A stretch of 17,761 nucleotides of DNA from Candidatus Gastranaerophilales bacterium (GCA_947630355.1 CANRHJ010000020.1:1-17761), one strand, 5' to 3'; positions 7,412 through 15,144 are shown, counted from the first letter of the stretch. Numbers and translations are program-made. The notes: generated by a model from the letters alone, not told the origin.

Positions 7412-8348
7412 TTTGTAAAATATCTCCTTTACGAACATTAACTCTGTTAACGAAATCCCTGCCCGAAGATATAAAGAAAGAGCCGTATTGAAGAGCATCG
7501 ATTTCAAGAATATCTTTTCCGCAAGCAACTTTTAAAGAATTTTTGTTATCGCAGATTGTGCCGGGTTTATGTTTATGATGTTTTTCAATAACATAAGCGG
7601 AATGAATTTTCATAATAATCCCTTTATAGCAGGTAAAAGCTCCGATAAAAGGATTAAGTGCCCTGATAAATCTTTCTATTTCTTCGGCGGATTTAGACCA
7701 ATCAATGAAAGTATTTTTTTTCTCAAAACTCAAGTCGGGAGCAGTTTTACAGCCGGCGATTTGGGGTTGTGGTTTGCGCGGAAATTCATGTGTTTCATAA
7801 TAATCCAAAGCTTCATATAGCATTGTTGCGCACATAAAATTGGTTCTGTTGAAAAGAGTTCCCATTGTTTCATTAAGGTCAATGTTAAAACGATATTGTG
7901 AAATTAAATCTCCCGTATCAAAATTTTCATCCATAAAATGAAGAGTTATGGCAGATTCTTCTTCTCCGTTAATAATAACGTGAGAATAAGGATTTGCCCC
8001 TCTATAATCGGGCAGTTTTGAAGGATGAAGATTGATAAATCCGTCTTTAGTAAGCTGTAATAGTTCTTTGGGAAGTTTTTTATTATAAGAAGCAACAACT
8101 CCCAAGTCCGCATCCAAATTTTTAATCCGCTGTAAAAATCCTTTTTCGTTAAGGCTTATATTATATTGGAAAACCTCCAAGCCTAAATTTTGCGCAGTAT
8201 CCACCATTAATTTATTTGTATTGTGATCCATCGAAGGCGGGATAACTCCGACTATATTAATTCCTTTGGAAACTAATTTGTTCAGACAAATAATAGCCAT
8301 ATCAGGCATGCCTACAAACAGAATTTTTTTAGAATACTTCTTTTCCAC
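7404..8348 (-). CDS. Formyltransferase of the Fmt/ArnA family (possible methionyl-tRNA formyltransferase)
   Basis: Family members pass a formyl group from 10-formyltetrahydrofolate to an amino group, most often on initiator Met-tRNA. The 314-residue product has the full two-domain length of Fmt. The N-terminal Rossmann domain carries GFINLHPSKLPDYRGANP with Asn106 and His108, then FDTGD with Asp144, the same numbers as the E. coli Fmt catalytic triad. The SLLP loop reads SKLP. The C-terminal domain contains FIDWSKSAEEIERFIRALNP and a PGTI strand typical of Fmt. Whether it acts on tRNA or on an amino sugar cannot be told from sequence alone, so I give no symbol. Translation starts at GTG 8348, with GAGGAA upstream. 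It leads a three-gene minus operon, and its stop overlaps the next start. Confidence 0.8.
   Translation of the reverse strand: MEKKYSKKILFVGMPDMAIICLNKLVSKGINIVGVIPPSMDHNTNKLMVDTAQNLGLEVFQYNISLNEKGFLQRIKNLDADLGVVASYNKKLPKELLQLTKDGFINLHPSKLPDYRGANPYSHVIINGEEESAITLHFMDENFDTGDLISQYRFNIDLNETMGTLFNRTNFMCATMLYEALDYYETHEFPRKPQPQIAGCKTAPDLSFEKKNTFIDWSKSAEEIERFIRALNPFIGAFTCYKGIIMKIHSAYVIEKHHKHKPGTICDNKNSLKVACGKDILEIDALQYGSFFISSGRDFVNRVNVRKGDILQNE
7424..7429 (-). promoter_or_regulatory. Ribosome binding site deciding the start at 7411
   Basis: On the minus strand AAGGAG lies 12 bases before ATG 7411, inside the 3' end of the formyltransferase gene. The protein then begins MNKLNFLTPG, a sensible first strand of a TIM barrel. 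The extra residues of a longer reading frame fit no known fold element. Confidence 0.65.
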
Positions 8349-8422
8349 TCTTATTTCCTCAAATTAATTATATAACAAAAAATAACTTTTATTTTAAGTG
8401 TGTTTTTAATAAAATGAAAAAT
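8349..8422. promoter_or_regulatory. Divergent promoter region between the formyltransferase operon and serS
   Basis: This AT-rich gap must hold promoters in both directions. On the minus strand a consensus TATAAT (8372-8367) lies 18 bases before the GTG start, giving a very short leader; no good -35 is visible. On the plus strand only T/A-rich candidates are seen, such as TAAAAT (8409-8414). I see no T-box or leader hairpin before serS. Confidence 0.4.
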
Positions 8423-8428
8423 GAGGTG
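8423..8428 (+). promoter_or_regulatory. Ribosome binding site that fixes the serS start at 8435
   Basis: GAGGTG lies six bases before ATG 8435, and the protein then begins MLDIRMIRENPE, the standard seryl-tRNA synthetase N-terminus. An in-frame ATG at 8414 would put the ribosome site inside the coding region and add seven residues. Confidence 0.85.
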
Positions 8429-8434
8429 AATAAT

Positions 8435-9683
8435 ATGCTAGATATAAGAATGATAAGAGAAAATCCCGAAAAGGTTAACGAATTATTAAAGAGAAGAAAT
8501 CCTGAACTTTCAATAGACGGTATATTGGAAATAGATGTAAAAAGAAGGAAAGTTCAGACACAAGCCGATGAATTGAGAGCGAAACGCAAGAATATGTCTC
8601 AAGAAATCGGGATGTTAAAGAAACAAGGTCAAAATACGGATGAAATACAAGCTCAAGTAAAAGAAATGGGCGATGAAATAAAGGAATTTGAAGAGCAGGA
8701 ACAAAGACTGGATGCGGAACAGAAAAATTTACTTCTTGCAACACCGAATATCCCCGACGAAACGACACCGATAGGACTGTCAGATGCGGATAATGTGGAA
8801 ATTAAACGTGTAGGTGAAGTGAAAAAGGTAAATTTTGTTCAAAAGCCGCATTGGGATATATGTGTCGAAAAGGATATAGTAGATTTTGAGCGAGGCGTGA
8901 AATTATCACAATCAAGATTTTCGCTCTACAGAGGGAAAGGCGCTCAACTGGAACGTGCAATAATAAACTTTTTCCTTGATACACACACAAAAGAACACGG
9001 ATATGAGGAAATATTACCTCCCGTAATGGACCGGTACCGGACAATTACCGAAATTTGCGCAAGATATGTATAAATGTGAGGAAGAAGATTTATATTTAAT
9101 TCCTACTGCGGAAGTACCCGTAACAAATATATATTCAGGGGAGATATTGAGTGAAGATATGCTTCCGAAGTATATGACGGCATATACACCTTGCTTCAGG
9201 CGTGAAGCAGGTTCAGCAGGTAAAGATACAAGAGGATTAATAAGACAGCACCAATTTAATAAGGTGGAACTTGTAAAATTGTGTACACCCGAAACCAGCG
9301 TGGAAGAGCACGAAAAACTTACGCGAAATGCTGAGCGTATATTGGAATTGCTGGAATTACCATACAGAAGAGTAGCATTATCAACCGGTGATATCGGGTT
9401 TTCTGCAAGAAAATGTTATGATTTGGAAGTATGGCTTCCGTCGTACGGTACATATAAAGAGATATCCAGCTGTTCAAACTTCGGAGATTTTCAGGCAAGA
9501 AGAGCAAATATACGTTACAGAAGCAAGGAAAGCGGAAAACCTGTATATGTACATACCTTAAACGGTTCAGGATTGGCTGTGGGCAGAACTTTTGCCGCTA
9601 TATTGGAGAATTTCCAAAGAGAAGACGGAACGGTATTAATACCTGAAGTTTTGAGAAAATATACGGGATGGGATGTTCTATAG
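8435..9683 (+). pseudogene. serS: Seryl-tRNA synthetase, interrupted by a frameshifting deletion
   Basis: SerRS charges tRNA-Ser with serine and is essential. The 5' part (8435-9073) encodes the N-terminal coiled-coil tRNA-binding arm (about residues 25-105) and class II motif 1, ending LPPVMD before it runs out of frame to a stop at 9071-9073. The 3' part, in another frame from 9030 to 9683, resumes TGTGQLPKFAQDMYK and carries LIPTAEVP, motif 2 (TPCFRREAGSAGKDTRGLIR), EISSCSNFGDFQARR and motif 3 (NGSGLAVGRT). Family members read about VNR-x-SM between the two parts, so six codons less one base, about 17 bases, are missing. Restoring them gives a normal length near 421. The rest shows no decay. 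The lesion may be a very recent mutation, an assembly error, or tolerated because of a second serS elsewhere. An internal ATG at 9066 has no ribosome site. Confidence 0.9.
9026..9040 (+). other. Deletion junction in serS next to a 10-base palindrome
   Basis: The upstream frame is valid through ATG 9026-9028 and the downstream frame from ACC 9030. The perfect palindrome CCGGTACCGG (9031-9040), which encodes part of TGTG, starts two bases after the breakpoint. Hairpin-prone DNA of this kind can promote slippage or confuse assembly. Confidence 0.75.
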
Positions 9684-10328
9684 ATGGCGGAAGGGAAATT
9701 TATAACCTTTGAAGGGGCCGACGGTTCAGGGAAAACGACACAGCTGAAAATAATAAAAGAATTTTTGGAAAACAGCGGATATAAGGTAGTAGAAACCCGA
9801 GAACCCGGTGCGACCGCAATAGGTGAAAAAATAAGAGAAATATTATTGCATGAAACCGAGAAAATATCCGATAATTGTGAAATGTTTCTGTTTTTGGCAG
9901 ACAGAGCGGAACATATCGAAAGATTGATAAAACCGGCAATAGAATGCGGTAAAATTGTATTGTGTGATCGCCATACAGATTCTACAATAGCTTATCAAGG
10001 TTACGGACGCGGAAAAAATAAAGAAATATTAAGAAAACTAAATGATATTGCCGTTAACGGATTAATCCCCGATTTAACATTATTATTTGATGTAACAATA
10101 GAGACAGCTCAAAACAGAGTGGGAAAAGATAAGGACAGAATGGAATCTGCGGGCAGAGAGTTCTTTGAACGTGTAAGAAACGGTTATTTGGAATTGCAAA
10201 AAGAAAATCCCGAACGCATAAAATTAATAAATGCAAATAATTCAATAGAAACGGTAACAAAAGACACAAAAGATATTATAATAAAAATGTTGGAAAAAGA
10301 TAGGAGAATAAATGTCTCAGGAGTATAG
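9684..10328 (+). CDS. tmk: Thymidylate kinase
   Basis: Tmk phosphorylates dTMP to dTDP with ATP, an essential step for DNA synthesis in the cytoplasm. The 214-residue protein has the P-loop FEGADGSGKTT (9-19), then EPGATAIGEKIREIL, the DR-box CDRHTDSTIAYQGYGRG, and a lid containing KDKDRMESAGREFFERV. The P-loop lacks the arginine of human-type enzymes and the lid carries arginine, as in the E. coli type. The DR motif has His where Tyr or Phe is more usual. The ATG follows the serS stop directly (TAG-ATG), with no good ribosome site of its own, so translation is probably coupled to the serS 3' end. Its final 17 bases overlap the next gene. Confidence 0.95.
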   Translation: MAEGKFITFEGADGSGKTTQLKIIKEFLENSGYKVVETREPGATAIGEKIREILLHETEKISDNCEMFLFLADRAEHIERLIKPAIECGKIVLCDRHTDSTIAYQGYGRGKNKEILRKLNDIAVNGLIPDLTLLFDVTIETAQNRVGKDKDRMESAGREFFERVRNGYLELQKENPERIKLINANNSIETVTKDTKDIIIKMLEKDRRINVSGV

Positions 10329-10650
10329 ACGCTGGTATGACAATGATCCTATATTAAAGGAAGCATTGGAATTATTAAAATTGCAGACGGATGAAAAGAA
10401 GACAGCTGCAGCTGATTTCATAATATCTCTGCAAGAGCAGGTAGCGCAGGATGTAATCGAACGAATTTATGATATAACTCAAAAGTTCAGTGCAGAAGGT
10501 AACAGATGGTATGATGAAGATCCTGTAATGCTTAAGGCAATAGAATTATTGCGTGCGGCACCGCCCAAGACACAAAGACTGGCCGCATTAAAACTGTTGT
10601 TGGCTATGGAGAACAATGATTTAGGTTCATTGGAACAAATAAATGAATAA
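10312..10650 (+). CDS. Small protein with two RWYD-x-DP repeats, function unknown
   Basis: The 112-residue product is built from two related units of about 40 residues. The first runs from residue 7 (RWYDNDPILKEALELLK) and the second from about residue 65 (RWYDEDPVMLKAIELLRAAP). Each has the pattern RWYD-x-DP, a helix with A-x-ELL, and a second hydrophobic helix ending near LQEQ or AMEN. A helical linker (VIERIYDITQKF) joins them. The protein is soluble and acidic-helical, with no signal, membrane segment or cysteine. I do not recognise a family. TAGGAG sits four bases before the ATG. The gene overlaps tmk by 17 bases and folE2 by 8, so it is tightly bound into this operon, in a place where many bacteria carry holB after tmk. 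Confidence 0.8.
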   Translation: MSQEYRRWYDNDPILKEALELLKLQTDEKKTAAADFIISLQEQVAQDVIERIYDITQKFSAEGNRWYDEDPVMLKAIELLRAAPPKTQRLAALKLLLAMENNDLGSLEQINE

Positions 10651-11434
10651 TGAGTTAAAAGACATTCAAAATCAGGAAGACAAAAGAGGAATAGACATCC
10701 AAAAAGTTGGGGTAAACGGAGTGGAAGTACCTCTTATTATTGAGCGTAAAAACGAAAAAAGTCAGACTGTATCTGCGAAAGCACGATTGAGTGTAACTCT
10801 TCCGCATAATTACAGAGGAACTCACATGTCACGATTTATTGAAGTTTTAAGTGAGTATTCCGAGAAAAATCTTTTAGGAGTCGACATAAAAGGCTTGTTA
10901 TATGATGTTAAAAACAGGCTGGAATCAAAGTGCGCGCATGTCAAATTTGAATTTAAGTATTTTATAAAGAAGAAGGCGCCCGTGAGCGAGATTGAATTTC
11001 CCGTTGGTTATGATTGCTCATTTCAGGGAGATTTAAACGGAGATGATTATAAATTTATTCTTGGAGTAAAAGTGCCGATAACTACGCTTTGTCCTTGTTC
11101 AAAAGAGATATCAAAATACAGTGCGCATAACCAAAGGACAATGGTAAAAGTAAAGGTAAGTTATAAAGAAAATGATATAATATGGATTGAAGATTTGATA
11201 GAAAAGGTTGAAAACTGCGGTTCAAGTCAGGTTTATTCAATACTTAAAAGGTGTGATGAAAAATATGTCACGGAAACGGCGTATGAAAACCCTAAGTTCG
11301 TTGAAGACGTTTTAAGAGACGTCATTTGTATACTAAAAAATGATGAAAAAATAACATTCTACGAGGTAGAAGTAGAAGCTCAAGAAAGTATTCATAACCA
11401 TAATGCTTGGGCTTGGCAGGCTGAAACAAAGTAA
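10643..11434 (+). CDS. folE2: GTP cyclohydrolase I type B
   Basis: FolE2 converts GTP to 7,8-dihydroneopterin triphosphate, the entry step to tetrahydrofolate and, in many bacteria, to queuosine. The 263-residue protein has the diagnostic order RGTHMSRF (58-65), ITTLCPCSKEISKYSAHNQR (146-165) with probable metal ligands Cys150 and His162, CGSSQVYSILKRCDEKYV, TAYENPKFVEDVLRD with Glu215, and ESIHNHNAWA near the end. Type B enzymes are unrelated in primary sequence to FolE and can use metals other than zinc, often replacing FolE under zinc limitation; no zinc-dependent regulator site is visible here. The start overlaps the RWYD-repeat gene by eight bases, so expression follows the serS-tmk operon. 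The formyltransferase across the divergent promoter uses a folate cofactor. Confidence 0.94.
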   Translation: MNNELKDIQNQEDKRGIDIQKVGVNGVEVPLIIERKNEKSQTVSAKARLSVTLPHNYRGTHMSRFIEVLSEYSEKNLLGVDIKGLLYDVKNRLESKCAHVKFEFKYFIKKKAPVSEIEFPVGYDCSFQGDLNGDDYKFILGVKVPITTLCPCSKEISKYSAHNQRTMVKVKVSYKENDIIWIEDLIEKVENCGSSQVYSILKRCDEKYVTETAYENPKFVEDVLRDVICILKNDEKITFYEVEVEAQESIHNHNAWAWQAETK

Positions 11435-11452
11435 GATATTGGAGAAGGAAAT

Positions 11453-12703
11453 ATGAAAGAACTGTTTAACGATTATGTACAATCATTGGAAACATATATA
11501 ATGATACAAATTAAGACGGAGACTGCAAGGCTGGCTCCTGTGTTGACTGCAAAAGGCCGCGCACCGATTTCATTAGCTATGGGCGCACCGGTGGAGGTAC
11601 CGCCTCAATTGGTTACTGATAAGATAAAAGAGTATGCCGACACCGATGGTATGCATACTTATACCTTAGTTAAAGGTGAATCATATTTGCTGGAATCAAT
11701 AGCATTGAATATGAAAAAGCGTACGGGAATTGATTTTGATGTAAAATCCGAGATTTGTGCGCTGATAGGTTCAAAAGAGGGTATAGCCAATTTAATAAGA
11801 GCTTTGATAAACCCCCGAAAAGATATTAAAGAGCGTGATATTGTTTTAATACCCGATCCGGGCTATGCTTCATATAAAGAAATGGTTAAAGTTTCCGGAG
11901 GTTTAGGGTATGGAATTCCTTTAACAAAAGAAAATAATTACATGCCTGATTTGGAAGAGGCGATGATCAATTTGGAGAAAGACGGGTTTGACAGAAATAA
12001 AGTTAAAGCTTTAGTAATAAACTATCCGAATAATCCGCTCGGAGCAATATGTACAAAAGAATATTTACAAAAGGCAGTAGAATTTTGTAAGAAGTATAAT
12101 CTTCTGTTAATTTCTGATGCGGCATATATAGACTTAACATTTGAAGGAGCGCCTAAAGCCCACAGTGTATTTGAAATTGAGGGTGCTAAGGAAGTTGCAG
12201 TAGAGTTTTACAGTTTTTCCAAACCGTATTCAATGACAGGCTGGAGAATAGGCTGGGTATGCGGAAATAAGGATGCCGTAGGTATATTAGGCAAGTTAAA
12301 ATCTACAATAGATACAGGAATATATAAGCCTATACAGAAAGCTGCATCGGATATTTTAAATTCAAAAGAAGGGGATGAATATATAAAAGAGGCAAACAAG
12401 AGATTTGAGCGGAAGCAGAAAATAGTAACGGACGGATTTAAGGAACTCGGCTGGCCGATGGATAAAATAAATCCGCCTAAAGCAACGTTCTATCTGTGGC
12501 TTCCTATTCCTTCAAGATATAAAACATCCAAAGAGTTTACGGATGATGTTCTTAATACTTCAGGTATAGTATTGGTACCCGGCAACGGATTTGGAAATAA
12601 CGGTGAAGGCTGGTTCAGAATGTCAATAGTTGCATCAGAAGAACAAATGCATGAGGTCGTCAGAAGATTAAAAGAAGACGGATTTTATTTTGAGGTGAAA
12701 TAA
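11453..12703 (+). CDS. PLP-dependent class I/II aminotransferase (LL-diaminopimelate aminotransferase-like)
   Basis: A 416-residue fold-type I aminotransferase. The PLP lysine is Lys257 in SFSKPYSMTGWRIGW. Other cofactor contacts are YPNNPLG (191-197), SDAAY with Asp222 and Tyr225, and Arg265. Arg389 in WFRMSIVA should bind the substrate carboxylate. The N-terminal stretch (YVQSLETYIMIQI, then PISLAMGAPVEVPPQLV) resembles the DapL2/alanine-aspartate transaminase-like group, which in some bacteria makes LL-diaminopimelate for lysine and peptidoglycan. The amino-group acceptor cannot be settled from sequence. GGAGAAGGA precedes the ATG, 18 bases after folE2. Its stop shares one base with the start of the radical SAM gene (TAATG), so the two may work in one pathway. 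Confidence 0.87.
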   Translation: MKELFNDYVQSLETYIMIQIKTETARLAPVLTAKGRAPISLAMGAPVEVPPQLVTDKIKEYADTDGMHTYTLVKGESYLLESIALNMKKRTGIDFDVKSEICALIGSKEGIANLIRALINPRKDIKERDIVLIPDPGYASYKEMVKVSGGLGYGIPLTKENNYMPDLEEAMINLEKDGFDRNKVKALVINYPNNPLGAICTKEYLQKAVEFCKKYNLLLISDAAYIDLTFEGAPKAHSVFEIEGAKEVAVEFYSFSKPYSMTGWRIGWVCGNKDAVGILGKLKSTIDTGIYKPIQKAASDILNSKEGDEYIKEANKRFERKQKIVTDGFKELGWPMDKINPPKATFYLWLPIPSRYKTSKEFTDDVLNTSGIVLVPGNGFGNNGEGWFRMSIVASEEQMHEVVRRLKEDGFYFEVK

Positions 12704-13761
12704 TGTTTGAGGGAATAAGGTCGTTATTTAAGAAACAAGAAAACACACCGAAAAAATATTTAAGCTGTGAATATATACAGCATGGGTTCAATGTGGATTA
12801 TGAAGATATAAAAATGTGCTGTTTTAACTGTCATGAAGGCGGAGGACGGCAAATTTTGATTGATAATTACAAAGGAGAAATGATAGATTGGAATAAGTTC
12901 TTTAAAGAAAAGCGTAAAATGCGTGAAATGAATAAGAAAGGAATAACGCTTGAACGTTGTAAAGGTTGTTTTTTCTTAAAAGAACGGGAATGGGATGATG
13001 AAGACTATATAAATTATATGGTATTTAATCATTGGACTCAGTGCAATTGCAAATGTAAGTACTGTTTCACAAATGAACAATCGGATTTTTTCAATGCCAG
13101 AAAGAATTATAACATGTACCCCGTAATAAAGAAACTTGCGGATATGGGGAAAATCAGAGGCGGCGGCGAGATAGGTTTTGGCGGAGGAGAACCCGCACTT
13201 TTACCGGAATTCGAGCCTATGGTCAATATGCTTTTAGACTGCGGATGCGATAATATAAGGGTGCATTCGTCAGGTGTCAAATATTCACAAGCAATGGAAC
13301 GAGGCATAAGAGAAGGTAAACTTGTATTAGTAGTCTCAGTTGATTCGGGCTGTCCTGAAACGTACGAAAATATAAAAAGGGTAAATCACTTTAACAAGGT
13401 ATGGGAAAACCTCGCAAAATATGCATCCTGCCAGTCGATAAATAAGTATAAAGTAAAAACAAAATACATTATTTATCCTCATTATAACGATAATAAAGAA
13501 GAAATTGACAAATTTTTTGATTACACCGTAAAAGCAGGTATAAATAGTGTAGTTCTTGACGTTGAAGGCGGATGGTATATAAATAATAAATATAATATCC
13601 CCGATTATTTGTATGAATTGCTTGATTATGCGGAAAATAAAACCAAAGAGTACGGTATGAAGTTTGTTGAATTTTATGACAGGGCAAATGATATGCGTAT
13701 TCATAAAGAAGAATACAAACTAATGAGAGAAAATGGAAGCAATCAAGTCCAACAGATATAA
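12703..13761 (+). CDS. Radical SAM protein with an N-terminal cysteine-rich region
   Basis: The 352-residue protein has the SAM-binding iron-sulfur motif C-x3-C-x2-C at Cys114, Cys118 and Cys121 (WTQCNCKCKYCF), with an extra Cys116, and the glycine-rich SAM loop GFGGGEP (158-164). VLVVSVDSG and later strands complete a radical SAM barrel. About 110 residues precede the motif, containing Cys22, Cys39, Cys40 and Cys43 (KMCCFNCHEGGG) and Cys86/Cys89 (ERCKGCFFL). This segment looks like a SPASM-type auxiliary cluster region, which normally follows the barrel; no such domain is seen at the C-terminus. The substrate is unknown. It is translationally coupled to the aminotransferase upstream and overlaps the MATE exporter by 29 bases. 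It is not a QueE or MoaA by length and motif layout. Peptide or small-molecule modification is possible. Confidence 0.85.
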   Translation: MFEGIRSLFKKQENTPKKYLSCEYIQHGFNVDYEDIKMCCFNCHEGGGRQILIDNYKGEMIDWNKFFKEKRKMREMNKKGITLERCKGCFFLKEREWDDEDYINYMVFNHWTQCNCKCKYCFTNEQSDFFNARKNYNMYPVIKKLADMGKIRGGGEIGFGGGEPALLPEFEPMVNMLLDCGCDNIRVHSSGVKYSQAMERGIREGKLVLVVSVDSGCPETYENIKRVNHFNKVWENLAKYASCQSINKYKVKTKYIIYPHYNDNKEEIDKFFDYTVKAGINSVVLDVEGGWYINNKYNIPDYLYELLDYAENKTKEYGMKFVEFYDRANDMRIHKEEYKLMRENGSNQVQQI

Positions 13762-15052
13762 ACATTATTTTTTTGAGCTGTTAACGCTTGCAGTTCCTAT
13801 ATTGATAGGAAATTTGGGACATACCTTGATAGGAGCAACCGATATTTTGGTTGTAGCCGGTTATAATATAAATTCTCTGGCGGCAATAAGTATAGCAAAT
13901 TCAATATTATTTACTATTTTTATATTCGGACTGGGTGTTTCAACGGCTATTTCCGTAATACTGTCCAATATGCGGGGCGCTAAACAAAAAATTAAGAAAT
14001 ATTTGCCTTCAAGTATATTATTTTCAATATTTTTATCAATAATATTTTCAATAATATGTTATACGACAAAGTTTTTAGTTCCTTATATGGGCTTTGGTGA
14101 AGAATTAGTGCCTTATATACAGCAATATATAGGTATAGTATCTTTTTCAATAATCGGGATATATCTGTATGAAGGGATAAAACAATTTTTACAGGCTTAT
14201 GAAATAGTGAAATTCCCCAATATATTACTGTTGATAGCCGTAGTGTTAAATCTGATATTTGATATAGTTTTTGTATTCGGATTTGGTTTTATTCCGCCGA
14301 TGGGTGTAAAAGGTGCGGCAATAGCTACAAGTTTGGTAAGAACAATAGTCGGTTTAGTAATGTTAATATATGTAATAAGGTTTATAAATATAAAAACAAA
14401 ACCTGATTATAAATATATGATGCGTATAATAAAAATAGGTTCACCGATAGGAACGGCACTTTTACTTGAATTTTTGGCATTTAATATTATAACAATATTG
14501 GTCGGCAGGGAAAACGGAATATTATCAGCCGTGCATAATATATTAATTACGATAACTTCAGCAACATATATGGTTCCCATGTCAATATCTACGGCTCTTG
14601 CAGTAAAAGTTTCTTATTATTACGGCGCCGAAAAACCATTGGAAATAAAGCGATATTCATATACCGCTTTAATTGCAGGAGTGGGTTTTATGGCGGCGGC
14701 AGGAATAATGCTTGCAATATTTCCCGAACAGTTAATAAAATTATTTACTAAGGATACAAATGTTTTAAGAATAGCAGTTCCGGTAGTAATTATTACAGCA
14801 ATATATCAAGTATTTGACGGTTTCCAGACTGTAATGGGTGGTGTATTAAAAGGATTTAAGATGACGAAATTTGTATCATTATCGGTATTAACGGGATACT
14901 GGATAGTTGGCATGCCTATTGCCGTCATACTGGTCGGACAATATCATATGTCATTAAAAGGATATTGGATAGCACTTGCTGTTTCATTATGCATAATAGG
15001 TATCATACAAGCTTTTGCTGCAAGGTATAAGTTTAACAAAATAAATAAATAA
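13733..15052 (+). CDS. MATE family efflux transporter
   Basis: This 439-residue membrane protein has about 12 hydrophobic segments in two halves, the standard MATE/NorM arrangement. The first half starts LLTLAVPILIGNLGHTLIGATDILVVAGY and the second KIGSPIGTALLLEFLAFNIITILVGR; both have the family's helix-1 pattern of Pro/Gly followed by a polar loop. KGAAIATSLVRTIVG and GGVLKGF are further typical stretches. Such carriers export cationic drugs or metabolites, driven by sodium or protons. The start lies inside the radical SAM gene (29-base overlap) with GAGAG before the ATG, so co-expression is likely. A product of the preceding aminotransferase and radical SAM genes is a candidate substrate, but this is inference. 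No terminator follows; the stop lies within the first copy of a 36-base repeat. Confidence 0.92.
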   Translation: MEAIKSNRYKHYFFELLTLAVPILIGNLGHTLIGATDILVVAGYNINSLAAISIANSILFTIFIFGLGVSTAISVILSNMRGAKQKIKKYLPSSILFSIFLSIIFSIICYTTKFLVPYMGFGEELVPYIQQYIGIVSFSIIGIYLYEGIKQFLQAYEIVKFPNILLLIAVVLNLIFDIVFVFGFGFIPPMGVKGAAIATSLVRTIVGLVMLIYVIRFINIKTKPDYKYMMRIIKIGSPIGTALLLEFLAFNIITILVGRENGILSAVHNILITITSATYMVPMSISTALAVKVSYYYGAEKPLEIKRYSYTALIAGVGFMAAAGIMLAIFPEQLIKLFTKDTNVLRIAVPVVIITAIYQVFDGFQTVMGGVLKGFKMTKFVSLSVLTGYWIVGMPIAVILVGQYHMSLKGYWIALAVSLCIIGIIQAFAARYKFNKINK

Positions 15053-15078
15053 TATACAATTTAGCGGTGATAGGATAT
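15043..15078 (+). repeat. 36-base direct repeat, copy 1
   Basis: This copy is identical to 15109-15144. It begins in the last codons of the MATE gene and contains TATACA (15053-15058). A 17-base gap leads to TATGTA (15076-15081), which straddles the repeat end, so it resembles a weakened version of the promoter seen in copy 2. Confidence 0.9.
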
Positions 15079-15079
15079 G

Positions 15080-15099
15080 TAACATTCAAATTGATGTTA
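15080..15099. promoter_or_regulatory. Dyad between the two repeat copies
   Basis: The inverted repeat TAACAT-N8-ATGTTA is 20 bases long, with a partly symmetric centre (CAA/TTG). The loop is unsuited to a terminator and there is no T run, so a protein-binding operator is the more natural reading. No regulator is identified. Confidence 0.35.
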
Positions 15100-15108
15100 T
15101 AACTTTAG

Positions 15109-15144
15109 AAATAAATAATATACAATTTAGCGGTGATAGGATAT
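15109..15144 (+). repeat. 36-base direct repeat, copy 2
   Basis: Exact copy of 15043-15078, starting 66 bases later; 30 unique bases separate the two. Bases before and after the copies differ, so the duplicated unit is sharply bounded. It carries the -35 and the first half of the -10 of the pyrH promoter candidate. Confidence 0.9.

Noticed and set aside
7412..7528. N-terminal extension of the endonuclease IV-like protein
   Set aside because: It overlaps conserved C-terminal codons of the formyltransferase for over 100 bases, while ATG 7411 has a good ribosome site and begins the barrel.
8414..8434. Earlier serS start at ATG 8414
   Set aside because: The ribosome site GAGGTG lies between it and ATG 8435, and family members begin at the MLDI sequence.
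8349..8434. T-box or amino-acid leader before serS or the ilv genes
   Set aside because: The leaders are too short and contain no conserved T-box sequence, leader peptide or competing hairpins.
9020..9075. Programmed ribosomal frameshift in serS
   Set aside because: A slip would still leave out about six conserved residues between LPPVM and TGTGQ, and no slippery run or downstream structure of the usual kind is seen; a deletion explains the data better.
15043..15144. CRISPR-like pattern: two 36-base repeats with a 30-base spacer
   Set aside because: There are only two copies, the first covers the end of a coding gene, no cas genes or leader are present, and the repeat has promoter boxes rather than a CRISPR repeat structure.
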